Made by a program: the position numbers and the translations under genes | Notes under the pieces: generated by a model | The model's database searches: none | What the model was told of the DNA's origin: nothing | What the model saw: the letters and a program-made list of their open reading frames with translations, nothing else | Part shown: one piece after another, positions 42,839-50,805 of the stretch | Layout: each line of letters starts with the position of its first letter | How positions within the stretch are numbered: position 1 is the first letter of the stretch | DNA from: Rothia mucilaginosa | GTDB taxonomy: Bacteria; Actinomycetota; Actinomycetes; Actinomycetales; Micrococcaceae | Length of the DNA: 64,000 nucleotides | NCBI RefSeq assembly: GCF_001548235.1 | Contig: NZ_AP014938.1 | Coordinates: 124,001 to 188,000 of the forward strand | Direction of reading: 5' to 3'

Positions 42839-44137
42839 ATGGCTACTACCTCTCTTCTCACCGACCACTACGAACTGACCATGCTCCAGGCGGCACTCGC
42901 CTCCGGCGCAGCCAACCGCAAGTGCACCTTCGAAGTCTTCACCCGCCGCCTGCCCGCAGGCCGCCGCTACGGCATCCTCGCAGGCACCGGCCGATTCCTC
43001 GAAGGCCTCGCAGACTTCCGCTTCAACGACGAAGAACTCTCCTTCCTCTCCTCCCGCAACATCGTCAACAAAGAAACCCTCTCCTACCTCGAATCCTTCA
43101 CCTTCAGCGGCAACATCCGCGGCTATGCAGAAGGCGAAGCGTTCTTCCCCCACTCCCCCGTCATGCAGGTCGAAGGCACCTTCGCCGAAGCGTGCGTCCT
43201 CGAAACCTACCTGCTGTCCATCCTGAACTTTGACTCCGCCGTGGCGAGCGCCGCCTCCCGCATGAGCGCAGCCGCAGGCAACCGACCCTGCCTCGAAATG
43301 GGTTCGCGCCGCGCCCACGAACGCGCCGCCGTCTCCGCTGCACGCGCCGCCGTTATCGCCGGCTTCGCGGGCACCTCCAACCTGGAGGCTGGCCTGCGCT
43401 ACGGTCTGCACACCATCGGCACCAGCGCCCACGCCTTCACCCTGCTGCACGACAGCGAACGTGAAGCGTTCGAGGCTCAGTTGCGTTCCCTCGGTGCTCG
43501 CACCACCCTGCTCGTCGACACCTATGATGTGGACGAGGCAGTCCGCCTCGGCGTGGAACTCGCGGGCGAAGAGCTCGGCGGCGTACGCCTGGACTCCGGC
43601 GACCTGGTCGCCACCGCGGCTCACGTGCGTGAACTGCTCGACTCGCTCGGTAACACTAACACCAAGATCACCGTCACCAGCGACCTGGACGAGTACGCTA
43701 TCGCATCCCTGGCGGCAGCCCCCGTGGACTCCTACGGCGTGGGCACCAAGCTGGTCACCGGTTCCGGTGCGCCGACTTCCTCCATGGTGTACAAGGTTGT
43801 TGAGCGTGAGAACGCCGCTGGCGAAATGCAGCCGGTCGCTAAGGCGTCGGCTGGCAAGGCGTCCATTGGTGGCGCCAAGCGTGCGGCCCGCCGTCTCAAC
43901 GGCATGGGCATTGCGACCGCCGAGGTTCTGGGCACCCACGAGGACCCGAGCCTGCTCGAAGACACCCGCCCGCTCATGGTGGACTTCGTCCGCAACGGCG
44001 AACTGCTCCCCGGCTTCACCGGCGAGGAAGGCGTGCGCCGCGCAACCGCCCGCCACGCCGCATCCCTGGCTGAGCTTCCCGAAGTTGCCCGCCGCCTCTC
44101 GGAGGGTGAGCCGATTATTCCGACCGAGTTCATCTAA
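42839..44137 (+). CDS. pncB: Nicotinate phosphoribosyltransferase
   Basis: 432-aa enzyme that makes nicotinate mononucleotide from nicotinate and PRPP, the committing step of Preiss-Handler NAD salvage. Signatures: TSLLTDHYELTMLQAAL at the N-terminus, FTRRLPAGRRYGILAG, GSRRAHERAAVSAARAAVIAGFAGTSN around the phosphate site, GVRLDSGDLVATA and TSSMVYKVVE. The frame opens at 42785, but ATG 42839 gives the family N-terminus (MATTSLLTD) and stands 6 bases after a TACAAT. pncA follows 87 bases downstream on the same strand, so nicotinamide is first deamidated and then used here. Confidence 0.95.
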   Translation: MATTSLLTDHYELTMLQAALASGAANRKCTFEVFTRRLPAGRRYGILAGTGRFLEGLADFRFNDEELSFLSSRNIVNKETLSYLESFTFSGNIRGYAEGEAFFPHSPVMQVEGTFAEACVLETYLLSILNFDSAVASAASRMSAAAGNRPCLEMGSRRAHERAAVSAARAAVIAGFAGTSNLEAGLRYGLHTIGTSAHAFTLLHDSEREAFEAQLRSLGARTTLLVDTYDVDEAVRLGVELAGEELGGVRLDSGDLVATAAHVRELLDSLGNTNTKITVTSDLDEYAIASLAAAPVDSYGVGTKLVTGSGAPTSSMVYKVVERENAAGEMQPVAKASAGKASIGGAKRAARRLNGMGIATAEVLGTHEDPSLLEDTRPLMVDFVRNGELLPGFTGEEGVRRATARHAASLAELPEVARRLSEGEPIIPTEFI

Positions 44138-44224
44138 ACCACCCTTCTGAGATACTGTTTTCACTCGGCGAATTTCACTCGGCGAATCAGAGTGAAAACT
44201 CATTCCTACTTGTAAAGGACAGAC

Positions 44225-44851
44225 ATGTCTAAGGCACTAATTATTGTTGACGTGCAGAACGATTTCTGCGCCGGCGGCGCCCTCGCCACCGAGCGCGGTG
44301 CGGACGTTGCCGCGCTGATTAGCGAATACGTGGAGAACAACCACCACCGCTACGACGCGATTGTTGCCACCCAGGACTGGCACATCGAGCCGGGCTCGCA
44401 CTTCTCTGACACCCCCGACTATGTTGACTCCTGGCCGGTGCACTGCGTCGCCAAGAGCGAAGGCGCGCAGATTCACGAGAACCTGGACACCGACTACATT
44501 GAGGCGTACTTCCGTAAGGGCCGCTTCGAGGCAGCGTACTCGGGTTTTGAGGGTCTTCTGGCACCCGAGGATGAGGTCGCAACCGGCGAGCACGAGCTCG
44601 GTGTGGATGCGTCCGAGGACGGCCCGCAGACTCCTCTGTCGGAGTGGCTGGATGAGCGCGGCATCGAGTTCGTCGATGTTGTTGGTATCGCCACCGATTA
44701 TTGCGTGGCGGCAACCGCTCGCGATGCGGTTGATGCAGGCTACGAGACTCGCGTACTGCTTGACCTGACCGCGCCCGTGCACGAGGACAAGCTCGACGAA
44801 ACCACTGAGGCACTGGAAGCCGACGGCGTTGAGGTGGTTGAGGTTCTCTGA
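44225..44851 (+). CDS. pncA: Nicotinamidase
   Basis: 208-aa isochorismatase-fold hydrolase converting nicotinamide to nicotinate; such enzymes also activate pyrazinamide. The catalytic triad Asp9 (IIVDVQNDF), Lys98 (YFRKGRFEAAYSGFEG) and Cys160 (ATDYCVAATA) is complete. Metal ligands Asp51, His53, His59 (TQDWHIEPGSHF) and His73 (WPVHC) are present. Compared with M. tuberculosis PncA it has a moderate acidic insertion (about 113-135). The ribosome site is AAAGGAC. With pncB it forms a two-gene salvage operon ended by a strong hairpin. Confidence 0.95.
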   Translation: MSKALIIVDVQNDFCAGGALATERGADVAALISEYVENNHHRYDAIVATQDWHIEPGSHFSDTPDYVDSWPVHCVAKSEGAQIHENLDTDYIEAYFRKGRFEAAYSGFEGLLAPEDEVATGEHELGVDASEDGPQTPLSEWLDERGIEFVDVVGIATDYCVAATARDAVDAGYETRVLLDLTAPVHEDKLDETTEALEADGVEVVEVL

Positions 44852-44870
44852 CCTTGACCTTGAATATACA

Positions 44871-44925
44871 GAGGCGGGGAGCCCGGGATGTACTATCGGA
44901 TGTACTATCCCGGGCTCCTCGCCTC
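44871..44925 (+). terminator. Long hairpin terminator after pncA
   Basis: 18-bp stem GAGGCGGGGAGCCCGGGA with one G-T pair. The loop contains TGTACTAT twice, separated by CGGA. Confidence 0.85.
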
Positions 44926-44934
44926 TTGCTGTAC

Positions 44935-44997
44935 CGATAACTTAGCGCGCCGATAACTTACTGCGCCGATGATTTAGCGTGCCTACGACTCATCGTG
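44935..44997. repeat. 16-bp degenerate tandem repeat, four units
   Basis: Units at 44935, 44951, 44967 and 44983 with consensus CGATAACTTAGCGCGC, diverging progressively to the right. They are contiguous, with no spacers. Confidence 0.75.
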
Positions 44998-45098
44998 TAA
45001 TACCCCCGAATAGCCGAGGCCACTTAGTCAGCCGAGCCGCTTACTTGAAGCGAACCTCCGCCATGACCTCGCTCACCCAGGCATTTCTGGGCGCGAAA

Positions 45099-45128
45099 AA
45101 GCCCGCGAGCGCATACACTCGCGGGCTT
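45099..45128 (-). terminator. Terminator after glycine-rich gene 1 (shared hairpin family, copy 1)
   Basis: AAGCCCGCGAG/CTCGCGGGCTT stem, loop CGCATACA; TTTTTC follows on the minus strand. Nearly the same sequence recurs at 46925 and 48714. Confidence 0.88.
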
Positions 45129-45157
45129 CTACCACTCACGTTCAGAAGGCGCTAAGA

Positions 45158-46549
45158 CTAACCCTTTGTCTCGCAGAGGTACACCTTGGCTTCGCCATCA
45201 TGGACGTTAATGCCGGTCCTCATCGCGTTCATAGAGTTAGAGATTTCACCCTCAATAACGCGCGGCGACAGGTACGAACCACCCGCACCACCGGCACCGG
45301 AGAACTGCAGGTAGCTCACGCTCTGGCGAATACCATCAGGGTTGTTATTCCACTTCTGGATAGTCGTAATAGCAGACAGCGCCAGTGCAGCACCCGAACC
45401 GCCACCACCGTAGCCGCCGCCACCGCCTCCGGACATTGCGAACTGGTAGCCGTTGAACTCTGCGGCAATCTCCTCAGCAGAGAATTCGATGCGCTCGCCG
45501 CCGGGCAGGGTCAGCACTTCAAGGTTCTTCGGGTCGTTATTGTCGAGCTGGTAGCTATAAGCGACAGCACCGTTACCACCCTTAGCCTTAAAGCCGGAGC
45601 CGCCCGCGTTACCTGCGGTCGAAGAGCTGTACAGCACCTGGTTATTCTGGCTGTCGTAGCTAAAGATATGGTTGGGGCTACCAGTCGGCACCTCGGGCTT
45701 AGCACCACCCGCTCCACCGGCGCCATTGTTTCCACCCTTACCGCCGTCAACAGATACCTTAGTGTTCAGGCTGTGGGTGTAGAACTGGGTGCCCGTGGTG
45801 GCATCTCCACCGCGAGTGCTCAAACCGCTACCCGCAAAGCTGCGAATGGGCGGATTAGTCGGGTGGTAAAAATTCGTCACGCTCGCATCAAGAACAGCGG
45901 GGAAATGCTTAGCATGAGGCGCTGAGGTATAGGAGTACGTGACGCCACCGCCACCACCACCGCCTGCAACAGCGATGACTTCGCCGTCAATCAGTAGTGC
46001 CGAGGCGCCGCCTCCGGGGTGTCCATAAACCTCAACGGTACCCTTGGGACCCCTTTTAAGTTCCCTCCAGTTGAGGGCGCCCGGGTAGCGTTTGGTCACT
46101 TCAGCCACCACTTCGGCAGGCATGGTGAATCGGGGTGCGTCGCCGCCGTCGCCGTAGCCACGACCGCCTCGTCCGGGCCCGTCAGTCGTAAGCCTGCCCC
46201 GGCGGTGGTAGTTTCCTCCAGAACCGCCGCCCGCAATGATACGAACCGTCTGTCCCGGCTTCACTTCAACGATTCCGGTGGTTCGGGCGCCCGAGCCGCT
46301 TTCGTGGCCGGTGTCGCTGACTCCGCCACCACCAAAAATATCGAAGCGAAGCTTACTCACGTTAGCGGGGACAGTGAATTCCTCTTCTACACGATAGTCA
46401 CTATATCCCCTCAAGAACTTGTGGGGGCTGTCAGCAAAGACGCAGTCCAGGGATGCAGCGAACGCGGGAACAGCAGCCGAGGTGGCAATGACGGGGGCGG
46501 CCCACGCGGCACCCGCAACGACCCTGCGGCGAGAAATATGAGTAGACAT
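45158..46549 (-). CDS. Tat-exported glycine-rich protein 1 (ALK/LTK-type Gly-rich region)
   Basis: 463-aa exported protein. The Tat leader SRRRVVAGAAWAAPVIA ends near PAFA31. The mature chain starts with a Cys36 strand region, then EEEFTVPANVSKLRF (55-69) leading into a glycine-rich domain: GIVEVKPGQTVRIIAGGG, SALLIDGEVIAVAGGGGGGG, GGNNGAGGAGGAKP and GGGGGGYGGGGSG (about 374-386). The pattern of a VP-x-n-V strand, EVKPGQTV and Gly-rich tracts fits secreted bacterial proteins of the ALK/LTK glycine-rich type, whose tracts may pack as polyglycine-II helices. Only two cysteines remain after cleavage, Cys36 and Cys459, at opposite ends. There is no LPXTG, membrane anchor or lipobox. AAGGACACTG precedes the ATG. 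A tandem paralogue lies upstream. Biological role is unknown. Confidence 0.88.
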   Translation of the reverse strand: MSTHISRRRVVAGAAWAAPVIATSAAVPAFAASLDCVFADSPHKFLRGYSDYRVEEEFTVPANVSKLRFDIFGGGGVSDTGHESGSGARTTGIVEVKPGQTVRIIAGGGSGGNYHRRGRLTTDGPGRGGRGYGDGGDAPRFTMPAEVVAEVTKRYPGALNWRELKRGPKGTVEVYGHPGGGASALLIDGEVIAVAGGGGGGGVTYSYTSAPHAKHFPAVLDASVTNFYHPTNPPIRSFAGSGLSTRGGDATTGTQFYTHSLNTKVSVDGGKGGNNGAGGAGGAKPEVPTGSPNHIFSYDSQNNQVLYSSSTAGNAGGSGFKAKGGNGAVAYSYQLDNNDPKNLEVLTLPGGERIEFSAEEIAAEFNGYQFAMSGGGGGGYGGGGSGAALALSAITTIQKWNNNPDGIRQSVSYLQFSGAGGAGGSYLSPRVIEGEISNSMNAMRTGINVHDGEAKVYLCETKG

Positions 46550-47016
46550 CAGTGTCCTTCGGTGTGGTTAGTTCAGGTGCTCGCTCCCCTACCGCGCGCG
46601 GGGCGGCAGACTGTGCCGGGCTGATACTTCCCCGGAGGCGGGGATCATCAGGTGCTACGCTACCGCCTCGGATGCGAAGCGGAAAATGTGGTGCTTCAGG
46701 TGTGCGTGGTTGGGAAACGGTGACCTGGTGTTTCTCTATATGTGCACCGCTCATGCACTCAGCACTGCCCTTTTATTCATACTGGCCGGTGTCTAAGAAC
46801 GGGGAGGTATCCGTGCCGAAGATTGCGTTCGGTACCGGATATCGCATCCTCTTCTACCCTACAGGTATAAGGCTCTAGTTGAGGGTCATCTATGCTTATG
46901 CGACCAAATATTACGGCACGCGAAAAGCCCCGCGAGCGCATACACACTCGCGGGGCTTCAAGCCAAGAACTACTACCGGTAGTAGCTAGTTCAACATGCG
47001 CCTAAGCAATATCAAA
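46550..47016. other. Gap between the two glycine-rich genes
   Basis: 467 bases: the upstream region of gene 1 and the end of gene 2. It contains a TCCCCG/CGGGGA hairpin at 46629-46644 in the presumed leader of gene 1, a TGGTGTTTCT motif at 46726-46735 that is also found upstream of gene 2 (48526-48535), and the shared hairpin at 46925-46958. A 108-codon plus-strand frame (46552-46878) shows no protein-like character. Confidence 0.5.
46925..46958 (-). terminator. Terminator after glycine-rich gene 2 (shared hairpin family, copy 2)
   Basis: AAGCCCCGCGAG/CTCGCGGGGCTT stem, loop CGCATACACA; TTTTCGC follows on the minus strand. Confidence 0.88.
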
Positions 47017-48450
47017 TTACTTTCCGGTCTGGCAGAGGAATACCTTCACGATACCATTATGAGAGTACGTTGCGCCGCTGAATGCTTCGCTGGAAGTGAC
47101 GTTATTGGAGTTAGAAATCTCCCCCTCCATCACCTGCGGTGCCAGGTAGGAACCACCTGCACCACCAGAGCCTGCCAACTGCACATAGCTGATGCTCTGG
47201 CGAATACCCTTCGGATTGTTATTCCACTTCTGTGCAATCGTGATAGATGACTGCGAGAGCGCCGCACCAGAGCCGCCACCACCGTAGCCGCCACCGCCGC
47301 CACCGGATACCATAATCTGCGCACCATTGAAGAAGGGCGCTACATCGTAGTAGCCGATTTCTTCTCGGGTTCCATCGGGGAATTCAAGAACTTCTACGTC
47401 GTCCTGACGCCACCATGCCTTATTATTGTCCAATTGGTAGCTCATGGACATTACGCCATCGCCGCCCTTACCGTTCAGACCATTAGTGCCGGGATTACCA
47501 GCGGTCAAGGAACTATAGATAATCTGATTATTCTGGCTGTCAAAGCTAAAGATGCTCTTGGGAGTACCGGTCAGAACAGTCGGCTTAGCGCCGCCGGCAC
47601 CACCAATGCCTCCGCCACCACCTTTACCACCTTCAACAGTCAGCTCAAGGTTGAGATCCTGAGCATAGTATCCGTGGCCCGCACTGGCGTCACCACCACG
47701 AGCCCCACCAGCAACACCAGCTGCGCTGTATACGGGCGCGTGGGTCGGGTGCTCGGGCCCAGTCATACGAACATCCACAATGCCGGGGAAATGGCGCCTA
47801 TAGGGCTTTGCAGTGTATGGTTTGCCAACATTAGCCGCTCCACCACCGCCACCAGCAACAGCAATGACCTCACCGTCAATCAACAGTGCTGAGGACCCGC
47901 CACCAGAGCATCCATAGATTTCTTCCATCGGCATCGGTTGAGGAAGTGGACCATTGTCCCAATAGCTTCCCCAAATCCAGCGCTCATAAACATTATCTAG
48001 AACCTCTTTGGGAATTTTAACCTCGGGGATTGACCCTCCGTCACCAAACCCGTATCCGCCCTTTGCAGGACCGAGTCGGTATCCCTCACCTACAGGATAA
48101 GGTTGAGGTTCAATACGGCCTTCACCGCCTGCAATAATTTTGACGGTCTGGTGGGGTTTCACTTCAACGATTCCGCTAACTTTGGCGCCGGACCCTCCAG
48201 GAAGATTGGTGTCGTAGGTTCCACCTGCACCGCCGGTCAGCTCAAAACGTAGCTTATGAGTGCCCTCAGGGATTGTGAATTCTTTTTCAGCGCGTTCAAA
48301 ATTGTTCATACCCCGAGCGGAGACATAGGCGTTCTCTGCAAAAGTACAGTCCACAGAAGAGGCGAAGGTCGGAACGACCGAAGAAGCCGCAATCACGGGG
48401 GGCGCCCAGGCGGCACCCTTCACGACCTTACGGCGAGAAATATGAGACAT
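47017..48450 (-). CDS. Tat-exported glycine-rich protein 2, paralogue of protein 1
   Basis: 477-aa protein with the same plan as its neighbour: Tat leader SRRKVVKGAAWAPPVIA, mature start SSVDC, EKEFTIPEGTHKLRFELTGGAGG, GIVEVKPHQTVKIIAGG, SALLIDGEVIAVAGGGGG, GGIGGAGGAKP, GGGGGGYGGGGSGAAL, GSGGAGGSYLAP and the last strand VKVFLCQTGK. Mature cysteines are at the N-terminus (35), near the C-terminus (473) and one extra in YGCSGGGSS, where protein 1 has YGHPGGGAS. ATG 48450 is chosen with AAGGACAGTG upstream; a GTG lies one codon earlier. No anchor or sortase signal. Strongly conserved blocks separated by variable segments show tandem duplication followed by divergence. Confidence 0.88.
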   Translation of the reverse strand: MSHISRRKVVKGAAWAPPVIAASSVVPTFASSVDCTFAENAYVSARGMNNFERAEKEFTIPEGTHKLRFELTGGAGGTYDTNLPGGSGAKVSGIVEVKPHQTVKIIAGGEGRIEPQPYPVGEGYRLGPAKGGYGFGDGGSIPEVKIPKEVLDNVYERWIWGSYWDNGPLPQPMPMEEIYGCSGGGSSALLIDGEVIAVAGGGGGAANVGKPYTAKPYRRHFPGIVDVRMTGPEHPTHAPVYSAAGVAGGARGGDASAGHGYYAQDLNLELTVEGGKGGGGGIGGAGGAKPTVLTGTPKSIFSFDSQNNQIIYSSLTAGNPGTNGLNGKGGDGVMSMSYQLDNNKAWWRQDDVEVLEFPDGTREEIGYYDVAPFFNGAQIMVSGGGGGGYGGGGSGAALSQSSITIAQKWNNNPKGIRQSISYVQLAGSGGAGGSYLAPQVMEGEISNSNNVTSSEAFSGATYSHNGIVKVFLCQTGK

Positions 48451-48769
48451 CACTGTCCTTCAATGGTTGGTGCAACCGTCCCAGTGCACGCTATCCGGGT
48501 GCGCACAAGCCTGGGGTTGGTTGCATGGTGTTTCTTAGAGTTTTGATGCCCCAGCATAGACCTATATGCTGCGCATCAATGGAAAATTCCCTAAGCCCGG
48601 CGGCCATGCCGTGTTTGCTAAAGAACTTACCCACACTAGGCTACACGTTCTATCTCCGCGCTGTCATGATTATCGCGCCTCAGACCCAATATTTTTGCAT
48701 TTTATGCATACAGAAGCCCCGCGAGCGCATACACACTCGCGGGGCTTTTCTCTACGTTCTATCTACGTT
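48451..48769. other. Gap between glycine-rich gene 2 and the helicase gene
   Basis: 319 bases containing the upstream region of gene 2 (TGGTGTTTCT at 48526-48535), the shared hairpin at 48714-48747, and an exact 11-bp tandem duplication TCTACGTTCTA (48751-48761, 48762-48772) that includes the helicase stop codon. Confidence 0.55.
48714..48747 (-). terminator. Terminator after the helicase gene (shared hairpin family, copy 3)
   Basis: AAGCCCCGCGAG/CTCGCGGGGCTT stem, loop CGCATACACA, the same 34 bases as copy 2 (46925-46958). The T-run is better on the plus strand, so it may act in both directions. Confidence 0.82.
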
Positions 48770-50557
48770 CTAGCGTCGGCCAACGAACCAATCCGACAGC
48801 TTATCGATACGCGCCTGAATCTGCTCAGCCGAAGCCTGCGCGACCGCCGGGCCGCCACAAATCTTACGCAGCTCATTATGAATCACACCGTGCGGCTGAC
48901 CCGAACGAATCGACCACGCCGCCACATTCTTCGCCAGCTTATTGCGCAAATCCTTCAACTGGCGGTGATCCACCACCGAAGGTGCCGCAGTCGCCGGGCG
49001 GCGTGCCGCATGCTCACGCTGATGCGCTCGCAACAGCGTACCGACCTGTTCGGCATCCAGCAGACCAGGAATACCCAGGAAGTCCTGCTCCTCTTCACTG
49101 CCCACGGCAAGGTTGCCGGAGGCGAACTCGGCACCATCGAACAGCACACCGTGGAAGGACGCCTCGGAGCCGAGCGCCTCGAACTTGCCGCGTGCCAGCT
49201 GCTCGGAGGCGCGCTCCTCGCGGTTTGCTTCTTCGAGCAGGTGATCGTCCAGGCCCTCAACCATGGGGTCGATTTCCTGGGGTGCGCCGCGGTCGAGGGC
49301 GTGGTCGCGTTCTACTTCCATGTCGTTGGCGAGCATCATCAGCTGCGGCACAGACGGCAGGAACACGGAGGCGGTTTCGCCGCGCTTGCGGGCACGCACA
49401 AAACGGCCAATCGCCTGCGCGAAGAACAGCGGGGTGCTGGTGCTGGTGGCGTACACGCCCACGGCGAGGCGGGGCACGTCCACGCCTTCGGACACCATGC
49501 GCACGGCGACCATCCAGCGCTGCGTGCCTTCACGGAATTCGTCAATTTTTGCGGAGGCTTCACGGTCGTCAGAGAGAATCACGGCGGGGTATTCGCCGGT
49601 AATTTTTTGAAGCTGCTCGGCGTAGGCTTTGGCGTCCGCGTGGTCGGTGGCGATGACGAGCGCACCGGCGTCGGGCACGGTGCGGCGCACCTCGGTCAGG
49701 CGCTTATCGGCCGCCGCGAGCACGGTCGGAATCCATTCGCCGTTGGGGTCGAGGGCGGTTCGCCACGCCTGGGAGGTGATGTCCTTGGTGAAACCCTCGC
49801 CGAGGTTTGCCGCCATTTCCTCACCGGCGGAGGTGCGCCAACGCATCTGACCCGAGTACGCCATGAAGATGACCGGGCGCACCACGTGGTCCTTCAGCGC
49901 GGGGCCGTAACCGTAGGAGTAGTCTGCCTTGGAACGGCGGATACCGTCGTTATCGACCTCGTAGGTGACGAACGGAATCGGGGAGGTGTCCGAACGGAAC
50001 GGGGTACCCGTCAGCGCCACACGGCGGGTCGCGTCATCGAACGCTTCACGCAGGCCGTCGCCCCAGGACAGCGAATCGCCGGCGTGGTGAATCTCGTCAA
50101 AAATCACGAGGGTTTTCGTCGCCTCGGTGTTGCGGGCGTGCAGCTGCGGCTTATTCGCAACCTGCGCGTAAGTCAGCGCCACGCCCTTATAGTGGCGGCT
50201 AATGGTCACATCCGCGTTCTTGAAGTTCGGGTCAATCGGAATACCGACCTTCGCGGCGGCGTCTGCCCACTGCTTCTTCAGGTGGTCGGTCGGCGCCACA
50301 ACAATGAGCTGGCGAACCGTGCCGCGGTTGAAGAGTTCCTTAGCGAGGGTCAGCGCAAAGGTGGTTTTACCCGCGCCGGGGGTTGCGACTGCCATGAAGT
50401 CGCGGGGGTTGGTTTCGAAGTACTTCTGCATGGCTTCTGCCTGCCAGGCGCGCAGGCTGACGGAAGTACCCCAGGGGGCGCGGTCGGGGTATGCCGGGGA
50501 GAGCTTCGGCTTCACCATACTGTCGAATAGTGTGGGTTCCTCTGCGGGTGCGCTCAT
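48770..50557 (-). CDS. SF2 DEAD/DEAH-type helicase, XPB/UvrB-like
   Basis: 595-aa ATP-dependent helicase. Walker A is TPGAGKTT (59-66), the DEAH-type box is DEIHH (154-158), motif III-like ALTGTPFR follows. The second RecA domain contains MVAVRMVSEGVDVPRLAVGVYAT and AQAIGRFVRARKRGE (motif VI with arginine finger). The C-terminal 180 residues (LLRAHQREHAARR, DLRNKLAKNVAAWSIRSGQPHGVIHNELRKICG) form an extra helical domain characteristic of an actinobacterial helicase family related to XPB-like repair helicases. AAGGAGAG precedes the ATG. The exact role (DNA repair or recombination) is not shown by context. Confidence 0.9.
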   Translation of the reverse strand: MSAPAEEPTLFDSMVKPKLSPAYPDRAPWGTSVSLRAWQAEAMQKYFETNPRDFMAVATPGAGKTTFALTLAKELFNRGTVRQLIVVAPTDHLKKQWADAAAKVGIPIDPNFKNADVTISRHYKGVALTYAQVANKPQLHARNTEATKTLVIFDEIHHAGDSLSWGDGLREAFDDATRRVALTGTPFRSDTSPIPFVTYEVDNDGIRRSKADYSYGYGPALKDHVVRPVIFMAYSGQMRWRTSAGEEMAANLGEGFTKDITSQAWRTALDPNGEWIPTVLAAADKRLTEVRRTVPDAGALVIATDHADAKAYAEQLQKITGEYPAVILSDDREASAKIDEFREGTQRWMVAVRMVSEGVDVPRLAVGVYATSTSTPLFFAQAIGRFVRARKRGETASVFLPSVPQLMMLANDMEVERDHALDRGAPQEIDPMVEGLDDHLLEEANREERASEQLARGKFEALGSEASFHGVLFDGAEFASGNLAVGSEEEQDFLGIPGLLDAEQVGTLLRAHQREHAARRPATAAPSVVDHRQLKDLRNKLAKNVAAWSIRSGQPHGVIHNELRKICGGPAVAQASAEQIQARIDKLSDWFVGRR

Positions 50558-50639
50558 TCTCTCCTTCTTCCTCGTCTGCCTCTGCTGTTGCGGCGGGTTA
50601 GGCTCGGGACGGCTGATGCCCGCCGGGCACAGCGAGGTT

Positions 50640-50690
50640 AAATTCTAGCACCACATCCGCGGGTTGGGCCGGGCTGTGGTGCAAGAATTT
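50640..50690 (-). terminator. 16-bp inverted repeat between DUF3039 and the helicase gene
   Basis: AAATTCTAGCACCACA and TGTGGTGCAAGAATTT pair over 16 positions with one mismatch, across a 19-base GC-rich spacer. It lies about 115 bases after the DUF3039 stop and 83 bases before the helicase start codon, so it could be a terminator or an operator. A third arm, TGGTGCTAG at 50690-50698, can replace the right arm. Confidence 0.55.
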
Positions 50691-50805
50691 GGTGCTAGTC
50701 AGCAAAGTCTCATGGGCGGTGTTGTGCCGTTGAGTCTGGCTGCTGCGTGTTATTCAGATGTAGTTATTTCAGTCGTATTGTCTGAGGTGTCTTGCTTGGC
50801 GCGTA

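Larger units (their letters stand above)
44852..45157. other. Gap between pncA and the first glycine-rich protein gene
   Basis: 306 bases between converging genes. It holds the pncA terminator (44871-44925), a four-unit 16-bp tandem repeat (44935-44997) and the terminator of the minus-strand gene (45099-45128). Nothing else recognisable. Confidence 0.6.

Noticed and set aside
46552..46878. A 108-codon plus-strand frame in the gap between the glycine-rich genes
   Set aside because: No ribosome site, unusual composition, and it runs through the leader hairpin of the minus-strand gene; more likely an untranslated region.
48566..50530. A 654-codon plus-strand open frame opposite the helicase gene
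   Set aside because: Antisense shadow of a gene with clear helicase motifs; its first part crosses the shared hairpin at 48714.
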